Below the pieces are notes generated by a model. The model ran no database searches and was not told the DNA's origin. It saw nothing but the letters and a program-made list of their open reading frames with translations. A program made the position numbers and the translations under genes. This document shows, piece by piece, positions 35,301 through 46,823 of a stretch of DNA of 64,000 bases (its first letter is position 1; every line of letters begins with the position of its first letter). Origin of the DNA: Carya illinoinensis (lineage: Eukaryota > Streptophyta > Magnoliopsida > Fagales > Juglandaceae); contig NC_056758.1 of NCBI RefSeq assembly GCF_018687715.1, positions 38,535,467-38,599,466 of the forward strand. Direction: 5' to 3'.

Positions 35301-35599
35301 ATCTCACCGTTTGTTTAAGCTCTCGACCTCCTCATCCGTCACCTGACCTCCAAACACCACCTTACTGATCCCATCCGAAGGCTAAGACCATTTTCCCCAA
35401 AAACAAATAAACTCAGCTTCTAAAATCAGCAACCTAAGATTCCCGGAACGGAAGAAAAGAAAGGAAACATGAGAATCGTTACCTGGTGAGAGCGCACGGC
35501 GGAGCCAACAACCGGTGAATCGGTGGGAGGGTTCTCGGACCAAGTGAGCAGATCTGCGGTGGATGTGTGTGGCTTCCTCACCGGAGTGCTCCTCTCCAT
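32307..35599 (-). CDS. HN1/Jupiter-like protein (plant DUF4057 family)
   Basis: Exons 35483-35599, 35308-35381, 33538-33667, 33148-33456, 32307-32579; 300 aa, all junctions in frame. The start MERSTPVRKPHTSTADLLTW is the conserved N-terminus of this plant family; SKVVFGGQVTDEEVESLNKR follows. Four spaced copies of a short motif appear: MTGSGIF, LSGHDIF, LSGNDIF, ISGNDIF. Two PPGG[QE]SS motifs occur, one ending the protein (RKPPGGESSIALV). Human HN1/JPT1 ends in a very similar PPGGKSSLVLG (recalled, not searched). No enzyme domain, signal or membrane helix. Molecular function in plants is not established; it is likely an intrinsically disordered cytosolic/nuclear protein. Intron 2 is 1640 bp. 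An internal ATG in exon 5 (MSNEEPL) is not the start because upstream exons join in frame. Confidence 0.9.
33091..33112. repeat. (GA)n microsatellite in HN1-like intron 4
   Basis: 11 GA units, 36 bases inside the intron from the exon 4 donor. Confidence 0.95.
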
Positions 35600-38500
35600 T
35601 CTTGGCTTCTTATCCCCTTCGTTCTTCTGCTTTCACCAACAGCAACAACCACTTGCCCGAATTAGAAAGTAATGCAAACCCAACAGTCACAAACAGAGAG
35701 AGAGAGAGATGGAAATAGGAGCAGGGAAGGTGGGGAGATTTGTCTTTCACTCTTTCTCCTCGTCCCCAAGACCCTCTAAAAAAAGCACTGTGCTCTCTCT
35801 CGCTCTCAGTTCAGGCAGAGAGATGGGGTCGCTGTGAAATGACGAAGTACCCCCGATCTGGAACTTTCTCTACTTTGTTTTCCTTTTCCTTTTTTTTTTT
35901 TTTTTTCTCCTTTTGCTTTGCTTTTACACCCTCTTTGCTTGCTTCCGTTTCTTCACGGTCTTTCTAATGTAGTGGATTAGAAGGCAGTTTTTTAAATTTA
36001 TAGGACTATGAGTACCATCCACTCTTTCTTCTTCTTCCCCATAAATTAAATGAAATTACAAAAAAGGAAACGGAGGGTAGTATATTCAATTTTTATATAG
36101 AGAAATGATTTGTGCAGTTGGTAAATACAAATGGCATGCAGTCGTTTTAAAAAAATAAATTAATATAAAACTTATATAAAAAAAAAATTTATAATTTTTT
36201 TAGTCATTCCGTACAACTATAAAAAAAAATTATTTTTATAATTTTTTTATTCATTCTGTACAGTCGTTTATTTTCTGTTTGTATTTACCGACTATATGTC
36301 ACAGAGCCTTTTTATATAACCGTCGTTTCTCTCTCTGAATTTGAATTTCGAACCGCGTCTCTAATATTTTGCAGCCAGCAGCATGTGCACCGAATGTGCC
36401 TCCACGTGCCCGTCATTTAAAGGCTGTTTTCCTTATAACTATGATGTCCCCATTCACACGAGAATAATTCAAATTTTAGTTGAAGCGAAATGACCCTCAA
36501 GCCCTCGAGAAATAAAGAAGAAAGTCGTCCTCGTGTACGCCACTCATCTATGTTAATAAGATGTGATCATGGTTTTATCTTCTCGTTATGGTAGGAATAA
36601 TGATGGAATCTTTTTTTCATTTTTAAACAAATAAAATAAAATTTGAATCTCAATTTATCCAACATGGAAGTGTGACTCGAAGTTGTCAAAAACCATGTTG
36701 CATAATTGCATTGCATTTGCATCCTGACGTGACTATTACATTTTCAAGCTGAAAGTCGAAGGAATTGCTGCGCTCTTTGCCACGGCTTCTGAAACAAAGC
36801 AAATCGTCTTCAGCAGTACTCCATTCTCCAACCCACCATGTGAGCTCTGAGTCTGATGAGACTTCATTCGGTGGGGCATGTCAACCAAAGCTTCACGTGT
36901 TGCGCATGGGTATCGGTCATTCATCATATTTCTGCTCCTTTTATGCTTTGTTCACGTTTTATTTACGCTTATATATGCTTCGACTCCTCATTCTCCGCTT
37001 CCAGAAATATTCTTGCCGGAAAAAAGTCGGACATGCTACAAAATCAGCACATAAAAAATTATATACCATGATCATGTATCTAATATGTTAACTTCTCTAT
37101 TAATTTTTTTAATTTTGTTCATTCGCTTTTTAATATAATGTAAAGAACAAATTTTAAGTCAATTAATTTTAAAAAAATAATAATTACAGTCGTGAAAGTA
37201 TTGTGTAATAATTTAAAAAAATAAATAAATCTTGATTTTAATATGAGTATGATAGTTACAGTCGTGAAAGTATGAAGCATCGATCTTGATTTATAGTTGT
37301 GAAGTAGTTAATTTTTTTATTTTATTTATGATCTTAAATTTTTAATTTGGGTACTCGACTTTAAAAATAAAAAATAATAATTATAATAATAAAAAACCAA
37401 CTTCGAGAGGGTTATGATTGTCATTTTGTTAACCTTATTTCCGTTCTGTAACATAATGCATGTAATGCGAGTGAGTGAGTATTACTTTTTGACGATTTGT
37501 TGTTGAAGGTATCCGTTAGAGAGATTGATAATTCCCTTGTGGAATTCTCGAGCGATTTTTTTTTTTTTTAAATATAAGTAAACATCATACTCATATTAAA
37601 ATAAATAAATAATTTTTTAATAACAGACTGTATTTTTTAAAAAAAAGTTACACGCACACTTTATAATTATATATCGAATTATTCTTTTACGTATAAATTG
37701 AAGGTAATTTTGATATTCACATTTTTAAAAATAATAATAACTTATCTTTTTTTCATCATCAGCATATTAAGGACCCCATATCCGGTCCAGATATATTAGT
37801 GGGTTTTAAGTATGTAACAACAAAAATGGACCGACCTAAATGTAAAAAGTTACTGATACGTGACACTCTGTAATGCAACCTAACTTGAAACATACCCAAC
37901 GAGGTTGCGAGAAGCTGTGACGTCAGTCTTTACTAGGTTTATATGATTTCTATATGTCATCTTCCCAATTAAATAATGCTAGTGTTACCATGCGACTATG
38001 GCTACCGTCATGGTCATTAGTTGCTAAGTCACGTACACTGACACTAAAGTATCACAGCTCTCTTTATTTATTTTACTTTTCTAATCAAAGTGTTCTTATA
38101 TTTTATAAAGAAAAATTATATTTAAAATTTTAATGTTTGCAGGTTTTGAGTACGCTTTTAAAAAAATAAATAAATTCGACACTAACATAAAAAATTATTT
38201 TTTTACAAAACGGCCACCATCTTTTGCTCCTGTTTCTCTTTATTTTTCTTTATCTCATTTCTTCTATCTTAATAAGTTTGAATCATACCAAATTAATAAA
38301 CTAAAAACAAAGATTTTGCTTGGTAACATCTTAGGCACAACACGAGCCTAATGTGATTGACATGGTAAATAGTTGAACCAATTTTTTTTAATAATTACAT
38401 TCTTAAAATTAGTCAGGATGTTATTTTTGACACTCATTATCAATAAAAAGAAAATTATAATCGACATGATATTACAATGATGTTAAGCGGGTATTACACT

Positions 38501-40089
38501 TTATGTTATATTCAAAATCTAACGAATCACCCGATTCAACAAATATTTTTAATAATAAAACACTTTAAACTTTATAATTAATGAGTGATGCTATAATACA
38601 AATAACTTGTAATTATTTTAGATCCAATACTTGTTAAAATAATTGCTGCTAAACTACAACCATGTTAGATATTCTTACTAGTGATGGTCCCAAGAATGAT
38701 TAGGGTCCTTTTATAAATCTATTTAATAACTTTTTATCATTCGAACATGTATATAATATGTAAATCCTAAAGCACTCGATGTTATGATCACATGATTTTG
38801 CACATAGCATTATATAGTACAGATTCCACTTATAGTATGTATCTATTTTGAATCATGACAAATTATTCAAATAAATAATAGATAATGCTATATATAGTCT
38901 TAGAGTATACAAAAAGTGAAGTTTATCATTAAAAATAAATATATATTTTTTTTTATGTGAGTCATTGATTAGAATATAAAAATTCAAGAGAATGAGAAGT
39001 GAAGACAAATAAGATCGAAGAGGTAGAAGACTACGTAGTTAATACCTCTGGGGCACTCATACCATATAGAAAAGCTAACCTACTTGTTATTTGATATTGT
39101 ATTCATCTTAAATAGAGATTATAGGAGTGATTAACAACTATATACAACTAACATTATGGTTGTCTATTATGCTATACATGGAAAGTACCAGATATATAGA
39201 AAATAAAATGAGAGTAAATTATGGGAGAAAATCATAGGAGAGAGGATCACGGTAGAATGTTGGATAGCTTATCTCTTAATTATCTAATTTTTTTAAAAGA
39301 GATTTCATAAAACTTGCTTAGTCTAAGACTATATATATAATTTCTCATCAATAATTATAGAACATCTATATGATGTTTTGAGAACAATCAATTATCAAGG
39401 AAAGATGTTGAGCAATTTTCGACATTAAATGGTGGGGACCTCAACAAAACACTCTTATCCGAACTTAAAATACAAAACAAAGTTATGGAATCAATTAATT
39501 GATCCCATTTTTTGCAGATTATATCGCCCATTATTACTCCCACCAATTTAATTCAATGCCAATTAATAAGATGCATAACTTGATGCCACGTGGTGTTTAA
39601 TTTCCCATACAATCATGTTACTTAAACATCTCCATCGCAAAAGGATATAACAGGAAATTTGAAGTGCTAATGTTAAGATTAACAGATGGTCATTGTCAAG
39701 GAGTTGTTCCTCATCCATTTTCAAGCGAAACTATGAACATCAACGTTGTTAATAGTCGAAGGCAAGAAAATATTTACAGGCCGATGAGAATAGTTTAATA
39801 ACTAAACATCAATTAATGTAATTAACCAACTAATGATTAATTTAATTGACGGGGGGTGACTTGAATTAATGCTGATACTGGGGCCAAGGGAATTATGTCG
39901 GCAGGAGGATGATGACGACACAGTACCAACAACCTTGACCAAATCCTAGTACTTGTTTTTTTTTTTTTACTGGTATTTTGGATGACGAGTGAACCGTCAT
40001 TGCGCCATTTGGCCCAATATCAAACTCTGGTCATCAATGCCTCATCAAATGCGCGCACGCAGAAGAAGCAAAAATAAAACAACCGAAAG
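35600..40089. other. HN1-like promoter and 4.4 kb of gene-free AT-rich DNA
   Basis: 35600-35900 is the probable leader/promoter of the HN1-like gene, with GA and T-rich tracts. A family A MITE lies at about 36105-36300. 36720-37090 is less AT-rich, with overlapping frames up to 108 codons and no known family. 37100-40060 shows nothing coding. Confidence 0.45.
36105..36300. repeat. MITE family A, copy 2
   Basis: Left end gcagttggtaaatacaaatgg; right end reversed agtcggtaaatacaaacag. The interior has the same block order as the copy at 254-460. Confidence 0.65.
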
Positions 40090-40162
40090 CGCCCACCGTG
40101 GGGCTCGAACCCACGACCACAAGGTTAAGAGCCTTGCGCTCTACCGACTGAGCTAGACGGGC
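40090..40162 (-). tRNA. trnK-CUU: tRNA-Lys(CUU)
   Basis: 73 bases without intron. Acceptor stem GCCCGTC/GGTGGGC (with two G-U pairs), D-arm TAGCTCAGTCGGTAGAGC, anticodon stem CAAGG/CCTTG around the loop CTCTTAA (anticodon CTT at 40127-40129), T-arm with GGTTCGAGCC, discriminator G. A/B box promoters are internal. The downstream minus strand has TTTT runs at about 40071-40079 as a Pol III stop. The CCA is not encoded, as expected for a nuclear gene. Confidence 0.97.
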
Positions 40163-40736
40163 ATCCGACACAAAGCAAGAATGTTTTATTAAATAGTTTG
40201 TTTATTTTTGTTTTGAGGCTTACTTCGACCTTTTGATGGACCATACTCGCCAAACTCTTGGCCCGTTGGGTGCTATATTTTTCACAGTACTATGGACATA
40301 TTTACATTATCATGAAAGTTTTCCATTAATCCTGATTCCTGAATGCTTTTATAGTTGTTGGGTCGCTTGTGTACGTACCTTCTCTAGGGTCAGGGTCGAA
40401 TGGTAGCTTATAATTAATAAAAAATTATTAAATACTTTTAAAGTACAGGTGATACGTGTGTTTTTTCTTATCACGACATGTTATGTAAGCATTAATTTTA
40501 TTTAACATGGCATATTGTGATAGGACGTTAACCCATGGATTCGTAATTTTTGAATATCCAATAATCACTCGTAACTAATTCTTGAAAGGTAGCTCGAATT
40601 AACACAACTATAGGAGCTAACGTGTTCACCATTAATGCCTGTTGTAAGTGCATGTGGGCTCTACACTGAGAAACAGAAAATGTAGTGCACATGATACAAT
40701 AAAGAAATACCAAATGCAAAACATATATTATCATCT
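40163..40736. other. spacer between tRNA-Lys and the retroposed insert
   Basis: No gene seen. Open frames here are short and unlike known proteins. Confidence 0.5.
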
Positions 40737-40755
40737 AAGAACCAAATGCTAATGT
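40737..40755. repeat. 19-bp target-site duplication, left
   Basis: aagaaccaaatgctaatgt, repeated exactly at 41934-41952. Confidence 0.9.
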
Positions 40756-41470
40756 GGAAAGATAGTCCTCCCATCTCTCCGGTTACTTTTGTCCTTGTTT
40801 TAGGTTCGTTAAGCACTAATAATAAGGCTTGAGGTGGTTATTTTAATAGTGGCTTAAGGGCTTTTTTAGTGTATGTCTCACGCAATGGTTCTAATAACCA
40901 CCTATGCTTTGGGGTGGTGTTTCTGTGTTGGTGTTTGTTTGGCCTCCGAAACTGGGTATCGGCATGAACTCATGAGCTCTGTTCTCATCTTGAAAAACAG
41001 AGGGTTGTTCACGTCTAGAATGGTTGAGATATGCGGCATGAGCAGATTGACCTAGCCAAACCGTAGCTTGCTACTAGCCATTCCGAAGCATGCTACCAGT
41101 CAATCCGAGGTCACTTGCAAGTGGATCCGAAGTTGCTTGCGAGTGGAGTGAACTCCAATCGAAGCATGCTATGCATGTACGCCGGACTGGGATAAGGCTG
41201 GGCAAGAGACAACGGCATGAGGACGAGGGCCAGGGCGAAACTTCAGTGAACTTTGTGAGAAGGGGGCCTGTACTCGTGTGTTGGTGCAGGGGACTCGGCG
41301 GGAGAAGATGCAGAGGAAGAAAAGAGAAAAATGCGTGTCAGCAACATAAGGAAGTTTTGGAAACCCTAAAGGGTTAGACCCCCACAAGCACACAAGCTGG
41401 GCCATTTGGCTCAAGATGGGCCCAATTGGTTTTATAGCTCATAGCCAGTTTTTATTTTTGTGTGTGTGTG

Positions 41471-41512
<42 letters not shown>

Positions 41513-41933
41513 AATTTGCAATTGTTGGTTTGATTTAGTTTTTATAAATAAAAAAGAAATGGGTTAGTGTCCCACTCCTCTTTTGGAGGAAAGTGGGTGT
41601 TAGTCATACTCTTCATTTGGAGGAAGATAGGTGTTTGTACTCTTCCTCTTTGGGAGGAGAGAGTGTGGTTGTAATCCTTCTCTTTGAGAGGATAGAGCGT
41701 CGGTGTACCTCTTTTCTTTGGAAGAAAAGTCGTTTTAGCTTTACTTTAACAGAGTGCTTTCAGTCAGGAAAGAAGGTATATAATTTTAGACAATATCCGT
41801 CACAAAGAAATTTGTTAGGGGAGTCTCTAATAGATGTGTAGTTTGGCTGATTATCTAGATTTTTCTATATTGATTAGTTACAGATGTAACTTCAGTTCCA
41901 GTGAATGAAATTAAGTCACTTTCAAAAATAAAA
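40756..41933 (+). mobile_element. retroposed insert (LINE-machinery type) with long TSD
   Basis: 1178 bp bounded by an exact 19-bp direct repeat. The right end is A-rich (ttcaaaaataaaa just before the repeat). A long exact TSD and an A-rich 3' end are the marks of LINE-type target-primed insertion. No reverse transcriptase or other known protein is visible; frames of 60-95 codons inside are not recognised. The interior has a T-run of about 37 bases (41473-41509) and a repeated 'ctcttt.ggagga' phrase at 41577-41730. It may be a non-autonomous retroposon or a copied transcript. Confidence 0.65.
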
Positions 41934-41952
41934 AAGAACCAAATGCTAATGT
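41934..41952. repeat. 19-bp target-site duplication, right
   Basis: aagaaccaaatgctaatgt, identical to 40737-40755. Confidence 0.9.
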
Positions 41953-42712
41953 ATGGTAACCCGCTGTCTCCTCTGTATTTATTCAAACGTCGACAATAAT
42001 TATGAACACATAATATGATAATAATATGCGGTCTTATTCGTATAATTGATAGATTAATATTTAATTAAAAAATAAATATTTTCAACATTTTAGCCCATTA
42101 GTGCATCTTGTCGCCTTGGAAAAACTTGTTAATTTAGAGCATCTAATTTAACATTTTTTCTTTAGAATTTTGAGAATTTGAATTAACTGTCCCTCACCAT
42201 AACAAGTAATATTAGATATAATTATAAATTATGTAAATGTCGAGTACTCATTTTAAAATAGAATGGGGTACACCATTTAAAAATTATTATTTTTATATAA
42301 ATTTTATATTTATTTATTTTTTTAAAAATGAGTGCGTAACCCTTCCAAGCTATATGACTGTAAATATTATTTTTGACTTACATCCTATACTGGAAATTTT
42401 AATAAAATTTTAGATGATTAATATTAATAGTTTAAGATAATTCATATTTAATTTCAAAGACAAAAACTAATATATAGTTGAAAAAAACACAAAAATTATT
42501 AAGGAATAACGATAGTATCTGAATGGTCCCGGCAAAAGGAAAGCGGCTTTCTATTTTTCCAAAATATTATTATATTAAGTAAATAAAAACATAAAAAAAA
42601 TAAAAAATGTTTTTGCTTTTCTTTTTAAATGTTGTTCGCTGCTCCTTCATCTATGTAATGACATCCTAAATTTCACAGAACAAACACATACAGGGAGAGA
42701 AAAGAGGGGATT
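41953..42712. other. AT-rich spacer and promoter of the methyltransferase gene
   Basis: No gene. The last ~50 bases before 42713 are the likely leader. Confidence 0.5.
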
Positions 42713-42956
42713 ATGGCGACACTTATCATGAGCAACCCATCGTTGGCGTTCCTCCCGAGTCGACTCCGCAACTCGAGGCATTGTTTCTTCGAACCCCGCG
42801 GTGCACGAATCTTTGATAAGCTCGTTTCCGCGGTAAAAGCTCGAGCTGCTTCTTCGTCAACCGCCTTTGTCGAAACCAAGCCTCCAACTGTAAGTAATGC
42901 CTCTCCTTTTGATTTTGCTTATCCGCTGTCTGTCGAAGTCTTAAATTAAATCAACG

Positions 42957-42992
<36 letters not shown>

Positions 42993-45900
42993 AAAAATTT
43001 CAATACTATTTTTTCTCGCTTCTAGAAGCGATGCCTCCGAACCCACGCCCACTATTTCTGTTTGGTCGCCGAGAAAGTGAAAGAGATGATTATTACAATT
43101 ACTAGAAATCGTACAAATCTATAACAGAAATTATCTATATGACCGTTAAGTTTTTAAAAACAACTGTTCCTATATTGGTTCATTTATTTATTTTCGTTCA
43201 GGATCCTATTTTGGTTGAAAAGGAGGCTAGTACCAGAGAGAATATTTTAGCTTGTCCCATATGCTATGAATTGTTAACGTCTATTGGTAATCCAGGCATA
43301 TCTTTGTAAGTAATTCCACTTGCGGAATGGTTCTTGGTTTCCTGTTTGAAAATTAATTGCAAAGTTTCAACTCGTTTTGCTTCACTAGTTTATTTATATT
43401 TGCATTGGTTGAGTTTTCCACAGAGAGTTTGCCACGGGGTCTAATTTGCAATGTAGAACGTGTAAGAAGTCTTACTCTGGCAACGGAACACATCTTGACC
43501 TGACGGTGGCTAGTGGGGCCAAGGACTATGGTGAACCAATGCCGGCTTCCACGGAGCTTTTCAGGTGGAAACATTGATTTATGGCTTCTATGGCACGGAT
43601 AGATCAAATGTTGTTGTCACTGCTGCTTTAGATGCTTTCATGCACAATCCGCATAACTGACTTGTAACACATTAGTCCGATTGTTATAGAGGAATCATAT
43701 GCAAGTGTTGACTTCATTGATATCTCTCATCATGTGTATGGGTTATTGGATGGATCAGGTTTCCTTTGGTATCATTTCTATATGAGAGAGGGTGGCGTCA
43801 AAGCTTTTCCGTCTGGGGTGGTTTTCCAGGCCCAGAGAAAGAGGTGAAGTGCTACCGTATCTATTTCTTAATTGCATCTCTTGCAGAAACATTTTTTTTT
43901 TTTTTTGATAGGTATCTCTTGCAGAAACATTTACTAAGAGCCTGATTAGGATTGAGTTTGAAAGCTTCAAAAGTACTTTTAATTGTTTAAAAGCTCTTTT
44001 AAAAAAAAATGATATATTTGATAAATTTATAAAAAGTGCTTTAATCATATAAAAAAGCTAAAAATCTACTTTTTAAAAAAGCACCAACTTGAAGTTTTTA
44101 TCGAAAAGCTCTTGCAGATTACTGTATATTTTAAAAAATTAACTTAACTAACTTTAAAAGTAGTTTAGAGATATGGTTACCAAACAGTAAATAACTTTTT
44201 AATAGTAGAGCTTGTTATTTAAGTTATAAGTTATAAGTCCTAAAATTATAAGTTATATTTTCACCGCAATTTTCTTTAGTGCGTTTCAGTTATCTTTATG
44301 TAGTTGGTGGCATGTAAATCTTATACAACGCCAGAAGGGGCTTCAGCTTTGAGCAATGCCATTAAAAGGCACGTTCACATATATTTAAGACATGAAGAGG
44401 TTATTGGGCGTACTGTTGACATTAAATCAATCCATCTTGCTTGGTTTGTATTTGAAGTGGAAATCCATAGAAAAAAAGTGGAAGCCCTGAAGTTACAAGA
44501 GTAACTTATGTTTTTAAATGGAAGCAAGTATTTCAAGATGTCCTTTACTGGATGTGTGAAGAACACTAATAATTCAAATTAATGCTTCCAAATACACAAG
44601 GACTCATTTGAAATGCTAGTAATTTAGAAGTGGTATTTATTTCATCATATTTGTCAAGTACTATTGAGGTGATGTAATATAGAGGCAGAAAGTAGTGGAT
44701 TTTTTTTGGCTAATGCATAGGCTTAAGGTTGATAAGCTACTAATAGCATAGTGACGTGGGTGCAGTTCGAATTGATGAAGGATTTCTTGAAGCCAGTTTT
44801 AGGTGGAAATATTGTTGATGCTAGTTGTGGGAGTGGGTTATTTTCAAGACTATTTGCCAAGAGTGGATTGTTTTCTCTTGTTGTTGCTTTAGACTACTCA
44901 GAGAACATGTTGCAGCAATGCTATGAATTTGTTAAGCAGGAGGAAAACTTTCCAAAAGGGTAAAGAGTTTGAACTTTCAAATTTAGATGCAAATCATAAG
45001 ACGGGTTAATTTTCATAAGTCTATCTGAGTTTCTAATCTGATTGATTCTGTTGTCTATTAGGAGCTTAAGCTTGGTCAGAGCTGATATCTCTAGGCTTCC
45101 TTTTGTTTCTAGTTCTGTTGATGCTGTGCATGCTGGTGCTGCTCTACACTGTTGGCCTTCACCATCAGCAGCTGTGAGTATTTCTTCTATATACAGTGTT
45201 TGAAGGTGATTGTTCCTCTTGCATAGCATTCCCATAACTCATAAGAGGACAGCTGGCCTTTGAAGCCAAGTGGTACCTCCCCACCTTTAGGAAGGGAATG
45301 GTCTGAGGCTCAACTCATGGGCGGTGATGGTTTAGGTGGTGGGGGAGGAATAAAGGCATGTAAGCTGACATACCAAAGTGGGTTAAGGAAAATTCCATGA
45401 TGAGAAAAAAATTGAAAGATAGGCAGCAAAAACATAGAATGCCTTAATGGTGCCTCACAGGACCAGAAAACTATTAACCCCTGCCTTGTTTTTTCAGCTC
45501 AAAATCTGCTAATAGTTTTATATTTATGTAGTTGAATCTCACTAGCAACTCATGGTCCACCGTTGCATTGCTTTGTTTCTGAGAAAAATTGGAGGATTTT
45601 GGCTTTACAAATTATAAAGGCAAAAATTTACTTATCAGAAAGGAAAATTGAACACAAAAATTTATTCAACATATTATACCATGAAAACTGGAAAAAATTG
45701 CAGTGTAGATACTTTTTCATCGCTGTTCTTCACTGGAAAAAACTGTGTCAACCAAATGGATCCTAATTGAACAAATGGAAGGAAAACTCACTTTTTTGTC
45801 TCTATGGTTTTATTTTTATTTTTTGTTTCTGGAATTTCCTTGGCTACATCTCCTCACACATCTTTCTTGTGCATTTACCGTGTCAAAAACATTAACCGAA

Positions 45901-46823
45901 ACACGAGAGCAGTTGAACTTATTAATAGGCAAACCTTAAGTAATTGCCACACGCATTATGCAAGCCTAGGGAAATTGTGTCTTAGTTTTTATTCTGTATA
46001 TTTTGTTAAGGGTAAAAAATCTTGTGTCAGATTTTGGTTTAGTCTATATCTGAAGATTCATTCACATGCCCATCTCTTTAACCTCAAGGAATCCTATCTA
46101 ATTTCCTTGGAACGTAGGTTACAGATCTTGGCATCTTTTGTTTTATAGCCCCTTCATCTAATACTACCATAACACCTCAGATCCCTACATTCCTTACGCC
46201 CACATAACTTCGGTCCCTGGGGTTTTGTAGGTAGCTGAAATAAGTCGAGTTCTGCGACCTGGAGGAGTGTTTGTTGCTACCACCTACATACTTGATGGGC
46301 CTTATGCTTTTATTCCACTTCTGAGGACCCTACGCCAGGTATACTTCTTCAACTTTGAATATGTCGTGCCTGTTGTCCTGAGATTAGATTCGAAATGTTC
46401 CTTTGGAGTGACAATTATTATGGTTTAATCGAAGGAACTTGATTCAGTTTTATTTTCTGCAATATGGTTTCTTCCATTGTTGCCAGATATGGCCTTACTT
46501 GTGTGCTCAGTAGCAGCAAGAAAGACTTTTCCATCCTTCCATTAGGAAAGTTATTATTTACAAATTAAGGAAGGCTTTGAAAATTTTCCTAAAGAGCTTT
46601 ATGAAAGGGACTATACTCTCAGTCATCATGATATCTGTCTTTGATTTGGTGCTGATGGTGGGCAATCTATTTCGAATTATAGAATATAAGGGAAATATCA
46701 GGCAGCTGCATCTTCGTATCTGAACGAGAACTAGCAGATCTGTGCAGAGCATGTGGTCTGGTTGGGTTTACATGTATAAGGAATGGACCTTTTGTGATGA
46801 TCTCTGCTTCAAAACCCAGCTAA
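42713..46823 (+). CDS. chloroplast-type SAM methyltransferase (At1g78140-like)
   Basis: Exons 42713-42889, 43202-43305, 43424-43564, 43759-43843, 44766-44959, 45062-45173, 46231-46338, 46683-46823; 353 aa. Residues 1 to about 55 are rich in Ser, Arg and Ala (transit peptide). Next comes a four-cysteine zinc-ribbon-like region, ACPICYE ... LQCRTCKKSY. The class I methyltransferase fold follows: motif I VDASCGSGLFSRLFAKSG, acidic VVALDYSENML binding the SAM ribose, DISRLPF, DAVHAGAALHCWPSP, RVLRPGGVFV, ending GLVGFTCIRNGPFVMISASKPS. Plant relatives are plastid proteins annotated as uncharacterised methyltransferases; the substrate is unknown (UbiE-like small-molecule methylation is one guess). 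Intron 1 carries a 34-base C-run; intron 4 (922 bp) has a mini-retroposon and a MITE-like block. Confidence 0.94.
42957..42990. repeat. poly-C run in methyltransferase intron 1
   Basis: 34 uninterrupted C followed by seven A. Its length is likely unreliable in assembly. Confidence 0.9.
43876..43932. repeat. micro-insertion flanked by 19-bp direct repeats
   Basis: atctcttgcagaaacattt occurs at 43876-43894 and 43914-43932. Between them are 12 T followed by gataggt. Confidence 0.85.

Noticed and set aside
36736..37091. 108-codon plus frame and overlapping minus frame
   Set aside because: Both strands are open by chance over a less AT-rich patch; neither resembles a known protein.
41090..41414. 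95- and 81-codon frames inside the retroposed insert
   Set aside because: Arginine/glycine-rich translations typical of non-coding GC-richer DNA; no reverse transcriptase, endonuclease or gag-like motif.
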